Shown here: one piece after another, positions 1-9,645 of the stretch
How positions within the stretch are numbered: the stretch's first letter is position 1
How the letters are laid out: each line of letters starts with the position of its first letter
Program-made: the position numbers and the translations under genes
Assembly: GCA_034336665.1 (NCBI GenBank)
Contig: CM067576.1
Location: forward strand, 16,303,960 to 16,367,959
Direction: 5' to 3'
DNA length: 64,000 nucleotides
Source of the DNA: Luscinia megarhynchos
Lineage: Eukaryota; Chordata; Aves; Passeriformes; Turdidae
The notes under the pieces: model-generated
What the model saw: only the letters and a program-made list of their open reading frames with translations
Told to the model about the DNA's origin: nothing
Database searches by the model: none

Positions 1-240
1 CTTCCTTCTTCTCTCTCTCCCTCTTCCATCCTTTTCTCGATCCATGCATCCATCCATCCGGCTTTCATCCTTTTCCTTTTCCTTTCCTTCCTTTTCCTTT
101 CCTTTCCTTTCCTTTCCTTTCCTTTCCTTTCCCTTTCTCTTTCCTTTCTCCTCTTCTCCTTCCTTTCCTTTCCTTCCTTCTTTCCTTTCCTTCCATTGAT
201 CCTGATCCATCAATCCATCCATCGACATCCGGTCCCTCCT
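1..240. repeat. Pyrimidine-rich (TTTCC)n microsatellite
   Basis: From about 60 to 200 the plus strand is almost pure TTTCC/TTTTCC repeats. They are flanked by C/T-rich sequence and by short CATC runs near 45-60 and 200-225. A homopyrimidine run of this length can form triplex DNA and is unstable in replication. Confidence 0.
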
Positions 241-2903
241 CTGCAGCCATCAGCTTCTTGCTGCACCTGCAGTTTATTTTTTGCTTTACCTTCAGCCCTC
301 CTGCTGGGGGATGGTGGGAGCTGCCCGTGAGGGAGCGGCAGACAGCAGGGACACTCATGGCTGCCTCATCCCTCAGAGCGAGATACCCCACGGGCACGGT
401 CTCCCGGACGTGGCTGTCATCGAACCCGGATGCTGCAGCACATGCGTGAGACTCCGAGCCCGAGCCTGGGGAGGAGGAGACCTGGAAATCTGCCCCAGGC
501 AAAAACTCCTGCTCAAGGCCAGCTCTGGGAGGCTGCTGGAACCCAGAGTCCTGTCTAAGTGGTAGAGCCGTGCCGCCTCCAGGACTCGTCCGTGAGCCTC
601 AGGAACGCAACCACGGGAGCCGATGGTGAGTCGCCATCCCGCTGCAGCCGCACGTTTGAGGCGGTGTGGTGGCCGGGACGGGCTGCCACGCGCTGCGATC
701 CATCACACAGCGGCCGACATCACCGCCTCCTGCGACCCTCTCCAGCAAGCGCTCTCCTGCTTCTTTCCAATTCCCTGCGCCGGGCGCGGCAGGAAAAAGT
801 GCCCAGCTGGGCTCTGGTGGCCCGCAGCGCGCGTCTCGGCCTGGCAGGCCACCCGCCTGCACGTGTCCCGACTCTTGGGGCGCCGCGCCCTCCTCGGGAT
901 GCTGATTTCCTGCCTCGTCCGCAGGAAAACCACACGGCTCCCAAAGAAATCACTCGGTGTCCCTCCAGCCTCCAAGTTTCCACCTCCTTGGCTCATACTG
1001 GGAGCCAGGAGCTCCCCGACACCCAGCGCTAATGCGGACAGTGACAGTGCACACTCCCTTGCGCCACCCGGGCGTTTGAGGAGTCACCGCTTTTTCCCGA
1101 GGGCTCTCGCCGGCTCGCTGCGCTCAGGGCAGCTCCTCCTCCGCTGGAGTCAGTGAGCTAGGGGCTCTACTCCTCTGAGAGAAACCTGAGTGCAGGGATC
1201 GAATTCAGGCCTTTGACGGGGGTGGGAAGTCTATTAAGCCACTCACACACAAAGCAGACCCCTGACTCACTGCTCTCCAACTCTCCTCACTCCCACTCAG
1301 TGGCTGGCTGGAAAACAAGTCCCCCGCAGAGCTGCAGCCCTGGATCGCGGTGGGAGAAACGCGAAATGCGAAGTGGGGCCGCTCTTTCACCCCGGCACCC
1401 CCAAGTGGGCTGAGGTTTGCCAGTGTGGGCTCTGCCCCATCAGGGCAGGCACCCACGAGTGATTTCCCCACGGTTCCCAGCTCTGCCAGAGTGGTTTTGG
1501 GGCACTTTGGGGCTGGATGTGTCTTTTTACAGGTAAAACAATCTCCTGTGTCTCTTTACAGGTAAAAACACCCTCACAGGGCATGTACAAAAGGGAGCCG
1601 CACATCCCCCATCCTTGTGTTTTCCACATTTTCCTTGCAGAGGTGCAGCCCTAGCTGCAAACCCTGGCTTTGGCTGTGGGGATCGTGCCAGAACCTGCTG
1701 TCCCCTGCCCAGCCAGCGTGTGTGGTGTCCCACGAGGCAGCCTCCAGGGGACATACGTGACCTAGCAGGGATGAGCTGAAGGGCCAAGCAAACAGCCATG
1801 CCTGGAGAGGTTGGGTGTGAGAAAGCCCAAAGTGAAGGCAGACAGGGCACTCGGAGGGGGTGAAGCTGGGCCAGAGGGACCGACAGCTGCAGTGACATCA
1901 CTTGCATAGGCTCAAACCCAGCTGCCTGGGATGGAGCCCAGCCAGCCTCGAGAGGGGTGCGAGGAGGCGCACCTGTATGTGTCAGGCTTGCTCACGGCAG
2001 TCTCCGTCTCAGCTGACGTCCCGTTGTCGGGTGGGAGCTGCTCGGCGCCCACGCGTCAAGCCCCGCAAGTGCTGCAGGAGCCTTGCATCCTGTTCCTGCC
2101 CTCGCTGTGCCCACTTCTGTCCCTGCGCGAGGGCTCACCCCAGGGTGCTGGCGCCAGTGGGACAGACCCTCAGGCCCCACTCTCAGCCCTCGCTTCATCG
2201 CCACAGTCGGCCTGCCGAGCTCTCAAAGACACACACCACCCCTGCTGCGTGCCAGTGGAGCCACGTAAGCAGCTGAGTAGTCACGGGAGAGTACTGCTGC
2301 GCCTAAGACAGTGCCGGGACAAACCCCACAAACCACTCCGGGAAGGGGTCCCTAGAGCCAGCTGGGCTGCCAGCCTGCAGAGGCGGAGCCGGTGCCCTGT
2401 GAGAGGGCTCCGGCAGGGCTCCCTGAGATGGGGGTCTCACTCAAGCTTTGGAGGGTGTGGGAGGGCCGAGCGGGTCCAGCTCTGACCTCGGCTTGGCAGA
2501 GCTGCACCAGGCCGGATGAGCAACTAAACCTAAACCTTGTGCTGCTGCCAAAACTCGCAGGACACTCAGAGACCCCCAGCCTCTGGGCTTTTGTGGAGCT
2601 TGCAGTGGCAGAGCCATGCATCCAGGTGCCAGAAAGCCTCAGGCCCACTCCTCAGCCTCTCCCACAGAGCACCCACTGCCAGCACTGTCTCCTTGCAGGG
2701 ACATCTCCGTGGGCACAGGTGGAGCCATCCTCCCTCTCTCCAGCCCCTGGGCGATGCAGATCCCTGCCTGGCTAGGAGGGAGGCTGGTCGGTGATGGAGG
2801 AGCTGAGAGCAGATGTGACTATTGGGAAGCAGGGAGCCAAATTCCCAGCCGTGCTCCCCTGGCTGCCAAGCCTGGGTGATGAGAGGGCTCCTGAGCACAG
2901 GGC
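241..2903 (-). other. 3' flank or 3' UTR of STARD10, no gene seen
   Basis: Mostly unique GC-rich sequence downstream of the proposed stop. A minus-strand AATAAA lies at 278-273 and is the only obvious polyadenylation hexamer, which would imply a 3' UTR of about 2.6 kb. The assignment is weak. Two near-identical blocks around 1518-1540 and 1547-1569 each carry TTTACAGGTAAAA. Confidence 0.
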
Positions 2904-3111
2904 TCAGGCCTCGTATCGCTGGGTGCTCAGGTGCTCCTCGGGCAGCCCGGTCTCTGCCGATGTTCTCCAGGGAATCGGGCGCATGTACGGAGAGCTCGCC
3001 AGGCTGACGCTGGGCAGCGTGGTTCTGCCTCGAGCACACCCAGGGCTTGTACTGGGTCGTGCCGGGCTTCCACCCGGTACTTGAGCCCGCTTTGTAAATC
3101 TTCTTCATCGC
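2904..3111 (-). CDS. STARD10: STARD10 exon 6 (C-terminal helix and tail)
   Basis: Acceptor TGCCTACAG (AG at 3113-3112). Reads AMKKIYKAG, GLKYRV, YKPW, LPSVSLA, then ELSVHAPDSLENI across two or three frames. Human STARD10 has AMKKMYKAC, FKPWLHPEQ, ELSVQHADSLENIDES. After DSLENI the best frame gives a short acidic tail (ETGLPEEHL) and a TGA at 2906-2904. Another frame stays open far longer, so the exact stop is uncertain. The START C-terminal amphipathic helix is the MKKIYKAG segment. Confidence 0.
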
Positions 3112-6100
3112 CTGTAGGCACAGCTGGGCTGGGCTGTGGGAACAGCTCCCAGCTCCCCCATCGCAGCTTTTTGGGGTGTTGGTGGGAGGGATGGGTCTGG
3201 GTGCTCAGCAATGTGCCCAGTGCACGCCTCTGTGTCACTGCAGAAATCATCCTGGGAGCTCTGCATCGCCAAAGCACCCATCCTGGGAGCCTTGGGATTG
3301 CCCAGCACCCATCCTGTGAGCCTTGGAACACCCAGCACCCATCCTGGGAGCCCTGCATCGCTCAGCACCCATCCTGTGAGCCTTGGAACACCCAGCACCC
3401 ATCCTGTGAGCCTTGGAACACCCAGCACCCATCCTGGGAGCCTTGGAACTTCCCAGCACCCATCCTGTGAGCCTTGGAACACCCAGCACCCATCCTGTGA
3501 GCCTTTTGGAACACCCAGCACCCATCCTGGGAGCTCTTTGGAACACTCCAGCACCCATCCTGGGAGCCTCTGGAACACCCAGCACCCATTAATGAGCTCT
3601 GGAACCCGCGAGCACCCAGCACCCATCCTGTGAGCCTTTGGACAGCCCAGCACCCATCCTGTGAGCCTTGGAACACCCAGCACCCATTCATGAGTTTCTG
3701 GAACCCGCAGCACCCAGCACCCATCCTGTGAGAGCCTTGGAACACTCCCAGCACCCATCCTGGGGAGCTCCTGCAGCACCCAGCACCCATCCTGTGAGCT
3801 CTGGGTCATCCAGCACCCATCCTGTGAGCCCTGGGTCATCCAGCACCCATCCTGTGAACTCTGGAGCACCCAGCACCCATCCCTGTGAGCCCTGGGTCAT
3901 CCAGCACCCATCCTGTGAGCCTTTGGAACACCCAGCACCCATCCTGGGAGCCTTTGGAACGCCCCAGCACCCATCCTGGGAGCCTTGAACGCCTCCAGCA
4001 CCCATCCTGGGAGCCTTGAATCATCCAGCACCCATCCTGTGAGCTCCTGGGTCATCCAGCACCCATCCTGGGAGCCTTGGATCATCCAGCACCCATCCTG
4101 TGAGCTCCTGGTCATCCAGCACCCATCCCGGGAGCTCTGGGTCATCCAGCACCCATCCTGTGAGCTTTCCTTGGAACACCCAGCACCCATCCTGCAGGTC
4201 CTGGGTCACCCAGGATCTGTTCTGTGAGCTCTGGGTCTTCCAGCATCCATCCTCAGAGGCCTGGGCCATCCAGCACCCACCCCGGCGGGCTCTGGTCACC
4301 CATCCTGCCCCCCACCCAGGGGTGATTTGGGCAGCTCCCCCTGCTCCCCACCAGCGGGCACTCATCCCCCCTTACCTCGGTGCCACAAACTGGGACACGC
4401 CGTTCACCACTCCACTTTGGCAGCTGCACTCTGCAAGAGCCCAAAGTCACTGAGAGAAGCAGGGCCAGCCCCGGGAGAGGCACCACGAGCCTGCAGCGCC
4501 CTGGGGCTGGGGTGGGCACCCTTCTTCCTCGGGCTGTGCCCACCCCGGGTGCCTGGGGATGCAGAGCCGGGGTGAGCTCGGGTGAGCCCCCTGCCTCTCC
4601 TTAAGCGGCACTCACCGCGAGGGTCCACCTGGGTGAGGTAATAGAGGGTGCAGGCACCGCCCCGTTGGCCTTGATCAGGTAGCCGGGTCTGCAGGGACAC
4701 GGCTCTCACGTAAATCCTTCCGGGCGGGTATTTCTGCGGAGGGACGGCGGGCACCTCAGAGTCTCGGCCAGCCCTGCCAGGTTGTGCCAGCGCCAGGGCG
4801 GGGGCAGCGGGCTCACCGGTGCTTGACGCTGTAGTTGATGATCATGTAATCATTGCCCAGCGGCAGCCAGGAGCGCAGCGTGACGTAAATCGCTGGCGTT
4901 CTTCAGGGGCTCGCACTTCCCTGCGGGCACATCAGGCTACCTCCAGCCCCACTCACCCGGGCGTGGGCTGGGGCCTGGGGGCGCCGGGCTGCTCACAGGA
5001 GTAATATCCCACATCCGCTGGACGGTGAGGCGGCCGATGTCGAGAGGGTCTCGATCATGTTGGAGTCCCATTTCTTGGCGGGTAGCGGGTGTCGCGCAGC
5101 ACGTCATAGAGGGTCTCGAAGGGACATCCTGGCAGGAGATGCGGGTCTGCGGGGAGAGGGGCGGGGCAGCGCCAGCCGCTGGGGCTGTGCCCACCTGGGG
5201 ACGGGACTGTGGGCTGTCCCGCGTCCCTGTGCCACGGAGGATGCTCTGCACAGGGGATGGGGCCAGAGCGGGCTAGAATGACCTCGAACAGATGGCTCGG
5301 GTGGTCCAGGCTTTGTGCCCCATGTTCTTGCAGGGCAAGCAAAGAGGTGCCCGTGCCATGGTCTGGGGTGTGGGGTCCTTCCCTGGGGCTGTGGGGTCTG
5401 TTACCCGGGGAATGTGGGGTGTCCGCTCCCGGGGGATGTGGGGTCTGTTCCCCGGGCAATGTGGGGTCTGTTCCCGGGGGGTGTCAGTCCCTGTCCCGGG
5501 AGGATGTGGGATCTGCTCCGGGAGGTGTCAGCCCCGCTCCAGGGGGGTTGGGATCCGCTCCCGGGGTGTGTGGAGTCCGTTCTTGCGAGGTATCGGGTCT
5601 TTTCCTTTTCCTGAGGGTTATGGGGTCCGCTCCCAGGAGATGTGGGGTCCGTTCCCGGGGGTTTGTGGGGTTCATTCCCAGGGGGTGTGGGATTCGCTCT
5701 CGGGGGAATGTGGGATCCGCTCCCGGGGTGTGTGGGGTCTGCTCCTGCGGAATGTCGGGTCCTTTCCCGGGGATTATGGGGTCCGCTCCCGGGGGTGTCA
5801 GTCCTCTCCCTGGGGGATGTCAGTCCTCTCCCGGGGAGGATGTCAGTCCCTCTCCCGGGGAGGATGTCAGTCCCTCTCCCGGGGAGGATGTCAGTCCCTC
5901 TCCCGGGGAGGATGTCAGTCCCTCTCCCTGGGGGATGTCAGTGCTCTCCCCTGGCGGGGGATGTCAGTCCCTCTCCCGGGGGTGTCAGTCCCTCTCCCTG
6001 GGGGATGTCAGTCCCTCTCCCCTGGCGGGGATGTTAGTCCTCTCCCCGGCGGGGGATGTTAGTCCTCTCCCCCGGCGGGGATGTCAGTCCTCTCCCCGGC

Positions 6101-9100
6101 GGGGATGTCAGTCCTCTCCCTGGGGATGTCAGTCCTCTCCCGGGGGATGTCAGTCCCTCTCCCCGGGGATGTCAGTCCTCTCCCGGAGGGATGTCAGTCC
6201 CTCTCCCGGGGGGGATGTCAGTCCCTCTCCCCGGGGGGGATGTCAGTCCCTCTCCCCGGGGGGGATGTCAGTCCCTCTCCCCGGGGGGGATGTCAGTCCC
6301 TCTCCCCGGGATGTCAGTCCCTCTCCCTGTGTCAGTCCCTCTCCCTGGGGGTGTCAGTCCCTCTCCCTGGGGATGTCAGTCCTCTCCCCTGGGGGATGTC
6401 AGTCCTCTCCCCGGGGATGTCAGTCCCTCTCCCCTGGGATGTCAGTCCCTCTCCCTGGAGGGATGTCAGTCCCTCTCCCGGGGGATGTCAGTCCTCTCCC
6501 CGGGGGGATGTCAGTCCCTCTCCCCGGGGGATGTCAGTCCCTCTCCCTGGGGGATGTCAGTCCCTCTCCCGGGGGATGTCAGTCCCTCTCCCGGGGGTAA
6601 AGCCAGTCCCTCTCCCCGGGGGGATGTCAGTCCCTCTCCCAGGGGGGATGTCAGTCCCTCTCCCAGGGGGATGTCAGTCCCTCTCCCCGGGGGATGTCAG
6701 TCCCTCCCGGGGGATGTCAGTCCCTCTCCCCTGGGGATGTCAGTCCCTCTCCCGGGGGGATGTCAGTCCCTCTCCCGGGGTGTCAGTCCCTCTCCCAGGG
6801 GGGATGTCAGTCCCTCTCCCCGGGGTGTCAGTCCTTCTCCCGGGGGATGTCAGTCCCTCTCCCCCGGGGGTGTCAGTCCCTCTCCCTGGGGTGTCAGTCC
6901 TCTCCCTGGGGGTGTCAGTCCCTCTCCCCGGGGGTGTCAGTCGCTCTCCCCGGGGGTGTCGGGCCCGGCTGTAACCGAGCTCGAGCTGCCCGCCGCCAGC
7001 CGCATTATTGATGAAGCTGCCGCTCTGCTGCTCTCAGCGCCGGGAGGAGGGAGATGTCATCAGCTCCTCGTTAGAGCCCTTGCATCTTTGATGAGGTGCC
7101 GAGTAAGCGGAGATGGGCCCTCGAGCGCCGGCAGGTCCCATCAATCTCGGGTAAGCTTTCCCTCGCTGCCCGGGTATGGTTTGTGCTGGACCTGTGCCCG
7201 GCCGGGCCTCGAGATGTGCTGCAGTCCCCAGGGCACCGGGGGAGGGTGGGAGCACCCAGCCCCCCTCCTCCTGCTCTCCTCCCCGCCTGCACCCTCCCAG
7301 GGGGTCTGAGCTGCTGCTGTTTCAGGGGGAGGGATTTTTGCAGCTCCTGGGCCTCCTGGAAACTCTGGTTGTCGCAGTCTTTCACCCCCAAAGTCCCCTC
7401 TAAAGTCTTGGATGAGCAGCTCTGCCAGGCACAGCAGCTGGGATGGGGAAAGCACAGAGCCCAGGCCCGTCCACAGGGAATTCAGGTGGAAAAATCCAAA
7501 GCTCCAGCTGCTCAGGATCCCTGGGATAATGAATTCCCTCAGTTAATCTAACAGACTGAGGCTCCTCTGACCCCGAGAGAGCTCGGGCTGGGTGGGAATC
7601 CTCCATCCCATGGTTTGGGAAGGGCTCTGGGCAGTGACAACCCCCTGCACTGCGCTCCAGGCCCCTCTCCAGGGCAGGGAAAAATCTCATTATTGCACTG
7701 AACCAGGCTGGGGGATGGTCCCTGCCTCCCCCTGGGGTCTGCTCTCTGTGGGGGACACAACTGCACCCCCTTGCCGGGTTGAGGGTTGGACCCCAGGGGT
7801 CCCTGCCAGCCTGCCCTGGTCACTCTGAGCAGCACCCACCTCTCCAGTCCAGATCTCAGCCAGGTGGCCACAGGGAATTCCTGTCCAAGGCTGGACCTGC
7901 CAGATCTGCCCACACCCTGCAGAGCCCAGGCACGATTTCCCCTTGGCAGGACTCCTTGCTGCTGTCACCACTGCCCTCCTCCTTCAGGCTTCCAGGAGCA
8001 CATTCTCCATGTCCTGCCAGGGATGCAGGTGACACAGCAGCCTCACAGTGCCCCAGAGCTCCCTTTTGGCACAGGGATGTGACGCTTGCCCCTTCCCAGT
8101 GTCAGGGACTCGCTGCAGTCACCAGGCCTTTCAAAGGGTGTTGGCCTGACTCCCTCCCCACCCCCGGTCCTGTGCGTGCCCAGCTGGGTTAAATGCTCCC
8201 CTGATGCAGGTGCAGAAGCTCTTCCCTGCCTGTGGCAGCAGGGAAATGTGGATTGCAGCTGCAGCTCTGCCAAGAGTGCTGCTCCTCCCCCTGGCCCCTG
8301 AAGGGTCTCAGTCCGTGGCAGCAGTGTGTGTTCAGCTGCTCCTCGTGCCCCGGCTGCAGAGGAGGTGCTGCTGGCTGTTCTGTGCCCAGAACAGCAGTGG
8401 GAGAGCCCCTTCCAGAGTGTTGTTCCTCCTCACCAGCTCCAGCGGGTGGGCTGTCCTGGGGCTGTATGTTCTGCCTCTCCTGGTTTTGGTTGATCCCACC
8501 CCTGCCCAGGAGCTGGGGTTTTGGTGACCAGAAAAGCCAAAGCCCGTGATGCCCTGGGTGCCCAGGGTCACCTGGCAGTGCCACTGCGCGCTGTGTAGGT
8601 GAACAAGAGGTGGCTGAAGCTCCCTGTCCCTCTGCAGCCCCCTGGCAAGCGACAAACCTCCCAAAACATCCCTCCGGGGCTCCTGCAGGATCCCTGGCCC
8701 CGCTGGGATGTGCCCCGGGAGGCTAGAGGGGGACAGGACACCAGGGATGCATTCCCCGAGCCTGTCTGTGTCCGGGCTCAGCAAGGCATCCCCACAGTAA
8801 CCGCATTCCCGCAGTGCCGGGATGGGGCAGTCACCACGCAGCCCACAGGCAGGTAAAGCCCCGGGCGAGTAGCAGGGAAGCCCTTTGGGGGTGTCTAACC
8901 CGGGAATCCGAGCAGAAACACCCCCCAGGCAGGTCGGATTGTGCATGCCCGGTCCCCAGGGGACCCTCGGGCGCACGGGCTGGGGCAGGGAAGCGCCCTT
9001 ACCTTTGATTTTCTGCACGGTGCAGCTTTCCTCCTGGCCCTGACTCCACACGGTGACGCCAGCCTTGTTGTAGCGACAGTGCCAGCCCTCCAGGCTCTCG

Positions 9101-9166
9101 CACTGATCCCTGAAGGAGCTGAAGTCGGAGTCATCCGGGATATAAACCATCTCCCTCCTCTGACAT
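2904..9166 (-). CDS. STARD10: STARD10-like START-domain lipid transfer protein, six exons, frames interrupted
   Basis: Minus-strand split gene. Six blocks together give a near-complete START domain plus the STARD10-specific tail: PDDSDFSSF and YNKAGVTVW (exon 1), ETLYDVL and KKWDSN (exon 2), NDYMIINYSVKH (exon 3), GYLIKANG and YYLTQVDPRG (exon 4), VSQFVAP (exon 5), then MKKIYKAG, YKPW and DSLENI (exon 6). STARD10 is known to carry phosphatidylcholine and phosphatidylethanolamine between membranes; the START fold forms the lipid pocket. All introns have GT/AG borders. Most exons need 1-bp shifts (at least about ten in all), so the gene is either full of assembly indels or a recent unprocessed pseudogene. 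The DSLENI tail separates it from PCTP and STARD7. A lineage-specific STARD10 paralogue cannot be excluded. Introns 1 and 5 carry large minisatellites. Confidence 0.
3246..4306. repeat. About 30-bp minisatellite in STARD10 intron 5
   Basis: Roughly 30-35 units of about 29-33 bp, built on CAGCACCCATCCTGTGAGCC plus a variable link (TTGGAACACC, CTGGGTCATC and similar). Two main variants, GTGAGC and GGGAGC, alternate in blocks. It occupies most of the intron between exons 6 and 5 and ends about 70 bp from the exon 5 donor. Open frames over it are artefacts of the repeat. Confidence 0.
4376..4430 (-). CDS. STARD10: STARD10 exon 5 (small exon)
   Basis: Reads LPKW, then VVNGVSQFVAP, with one extra base after the Trp codon. 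Human STARD10 has LPKWVVNKSSQFLAPK. Donor is GTAAGG (GT at 4375-4374). Two acceptors are possible: CTTGCAG ending at 4431, or GTGCAG ending at 4424, which would begin the exon at 4423 directly with the LPKW codons. The exon is only about 50 bp and lies just outside the minisatellite of intron 5, so gene finders could easily miss it. Confidence 0.
4616..4733 (-). CDS. STARD10: STARD10 exon 4
   Basis: Acceptor CCTCCGCAG (AG at 4735-4734), donor GTGAG (GT at 4615-4614). Reads KYPP, then VRAVSLQT, GYLIKANG and TLYYLTQVDPRG in three local frames. Its 118-bp length equals the expected size of this exon, so the indels roughly cancel. Human STARD10 has KYPPRKDLVRAVSIQTGYLI and AQVDPKG here. Frame changes sit beside short runs (GGATTTAC, ACCCGG, GGGGCGG), which fits homopolymer-type sequence error. 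Confidence 0.
4817..4920 (-). CDS. STARD10: STARD10 exon 3
   Basis: Acceptor GCCCGCAG (AG at 4922-4921), donor GTGAGC (GT at 4816-4815). It begins with the last two bases of the split Trp codon, then KCEPLKN. After a short stretch with extra bases it reads TLRSWLPLGNDYMIINYSVKH, which I divide here as TLRSWLPLG and NDYMIINYSVKH. Human STARD10 has PLKNRD, LRSWLPMG and NYSVKH in the same order. The conserved RD step is disturbed by extra bases around 4890, so the unedited frame reaches a stop within the exon. Confidence 0.
4997..5146 (-). CDS. STARD10: STARD10 exon 2
   Basis: Acceptor CCCCGCAG (AG at 5148-5147) and donor GTGAGC (GT at 4996-4995). Pieces in different frames read ISCQDVP, ETLYDVLRDTRY, KKWDSNMIET, DIGRLTV and DVGYY, the order seen in human STARD10 (DVPAETLYDVLHDIEYRKKW onward). 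Length is 150 bp, close to the expected exon. Apparent 1-bp changes lie after DVP (one base short), before KKWD (one extra C), before DIGRL, and near the V-N-A-D segment. No stop occurs inside any locally correct frame. Confidence 0.
5363..6964. repeat. About 21-23 bp minisatellite in STARD10 intron 1
   Basis: Two diverged halves. The first, 5363 to about 5790, has units like GTGGGGTCTGTTCCCGGGGG. The second, about 5791-6964, has units like GTCAGTCCCTCTCCCGGGGG with GAT. Around 70 units in total. The CCC..GGGGG core is partly self-complementary, with C-runs and G-runs on each strand. Confidence 0.
6970..7180. promoter_or_regulatory. Candidate conserved element in STARD10 intron 1
   Basis: Directly right of the intron 1 minisatellite lies a low-repeat block with CGCATTATTGATGAAGC, GATGTCATCAGC and CATCTTTGATGAGG. 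It differs in composition from its GC-rich, repeat-rich neighbours. No open frame with recognisable homology. The call as an enhancer-like element rests on composition only. Confidence 0.
7181..9002. other. STARD10 intron 1 remainder, no further exon seen
   Basis: Unique GC-rich sequence between the candidate element and the exon 1 donor. I saw no additional START-domain coding block, no tandem array and no clear transposable element in it. Confidence 0.
9003..9166 (-). CDS. STARD10: STARD10 exon 1 (N-terminus and start)
   Basis: Reads PDDSDFSSF, then YNKAGVTVW and ending QKIK before a GTAAGG donor (GT at 9002-9001), splitting a codon after its first base. This matches the PDDQDF-SF / YSRAGVSVW / KIK start of human STARD10. 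Two ATGs fit. The one at 9166 (MSEE) is one base out of frame with the rest. The one at 9150 (MVYIPDD) is in frame and has a strong context with G at -3 and +4. A 1-bp excess G between them would join both, so 9166 is kept as the outer limit. Confidence 0.
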
Positions 9167-9357
9167 GGGGCTGCGCTGCTGCCGCCCTCGGGCGCTGGCA
9201 CTGCCTGTGCTCTGCCTCGCCTCCCGGCAAACCCAGCTGTGCTCTTGAGCTCTGTGCCCGCTGCAGCTCACATCATCGCGGCTAGGTCGAGCCCAGCAGT
9301 CCCCGGAGCTGCTCCAGAGCAGCCGGGAGGGCAGAGACTCCAGAGAGCCCGGGACCA

Positions 9358-9645
9358 ACACCAGCCCGGGTGGGCACAGACCTCACACCAGCCGGGGTGG
9401 GCACAGACCCACAGAGAGCCCCGGGTGGGCACAGACCCGCACCAGCCCGGGTGGGCACAGACCTGGCACCAGCCCGGTGGGCACAGACTCAAGACCGCCC
9501 GGGTGGGCACAGACCCCCAGAGCAGCCGGGTGGGCACAGACCCGCACCAGCCCGGGGTGGGCACAGACCACGACCGCCCTGGGGTGGGCACAGACCCACA
9601 GAGAGCCCCCGGGTGGGCACAGACCCGCACCAGCCCCGAGGGTTG
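9358..9645. repeat. About 27-bp minisatellite just upstream of STARD10
   Basis: About ten units of GGGTGGGCACAGACCC plus a variable link (GCACCAGCCC, ACAGAGAGCC, and others). It begins about 190 bp upstream of the proposed ATG, so it lies in or next to the 5' UTR or core promoter of the minus-strand gene. Confidence 0.

Noticed and set aside
3246..4306. CRISPR-like array of about 30-bp repeats
   Set aside because: Repeats are contiguous with only short variable links, no unique spacers, and the host is a vertebrate. The same applies to the arrays at 27.8, 30.1 and 61.0 kb.
5209..7309. 463- and 417-codon frames over intron 1
   Set aside because: Gly/Ser/Pro repeats from the GTCAGTCCC minisatellite inside a STARD10 intron.
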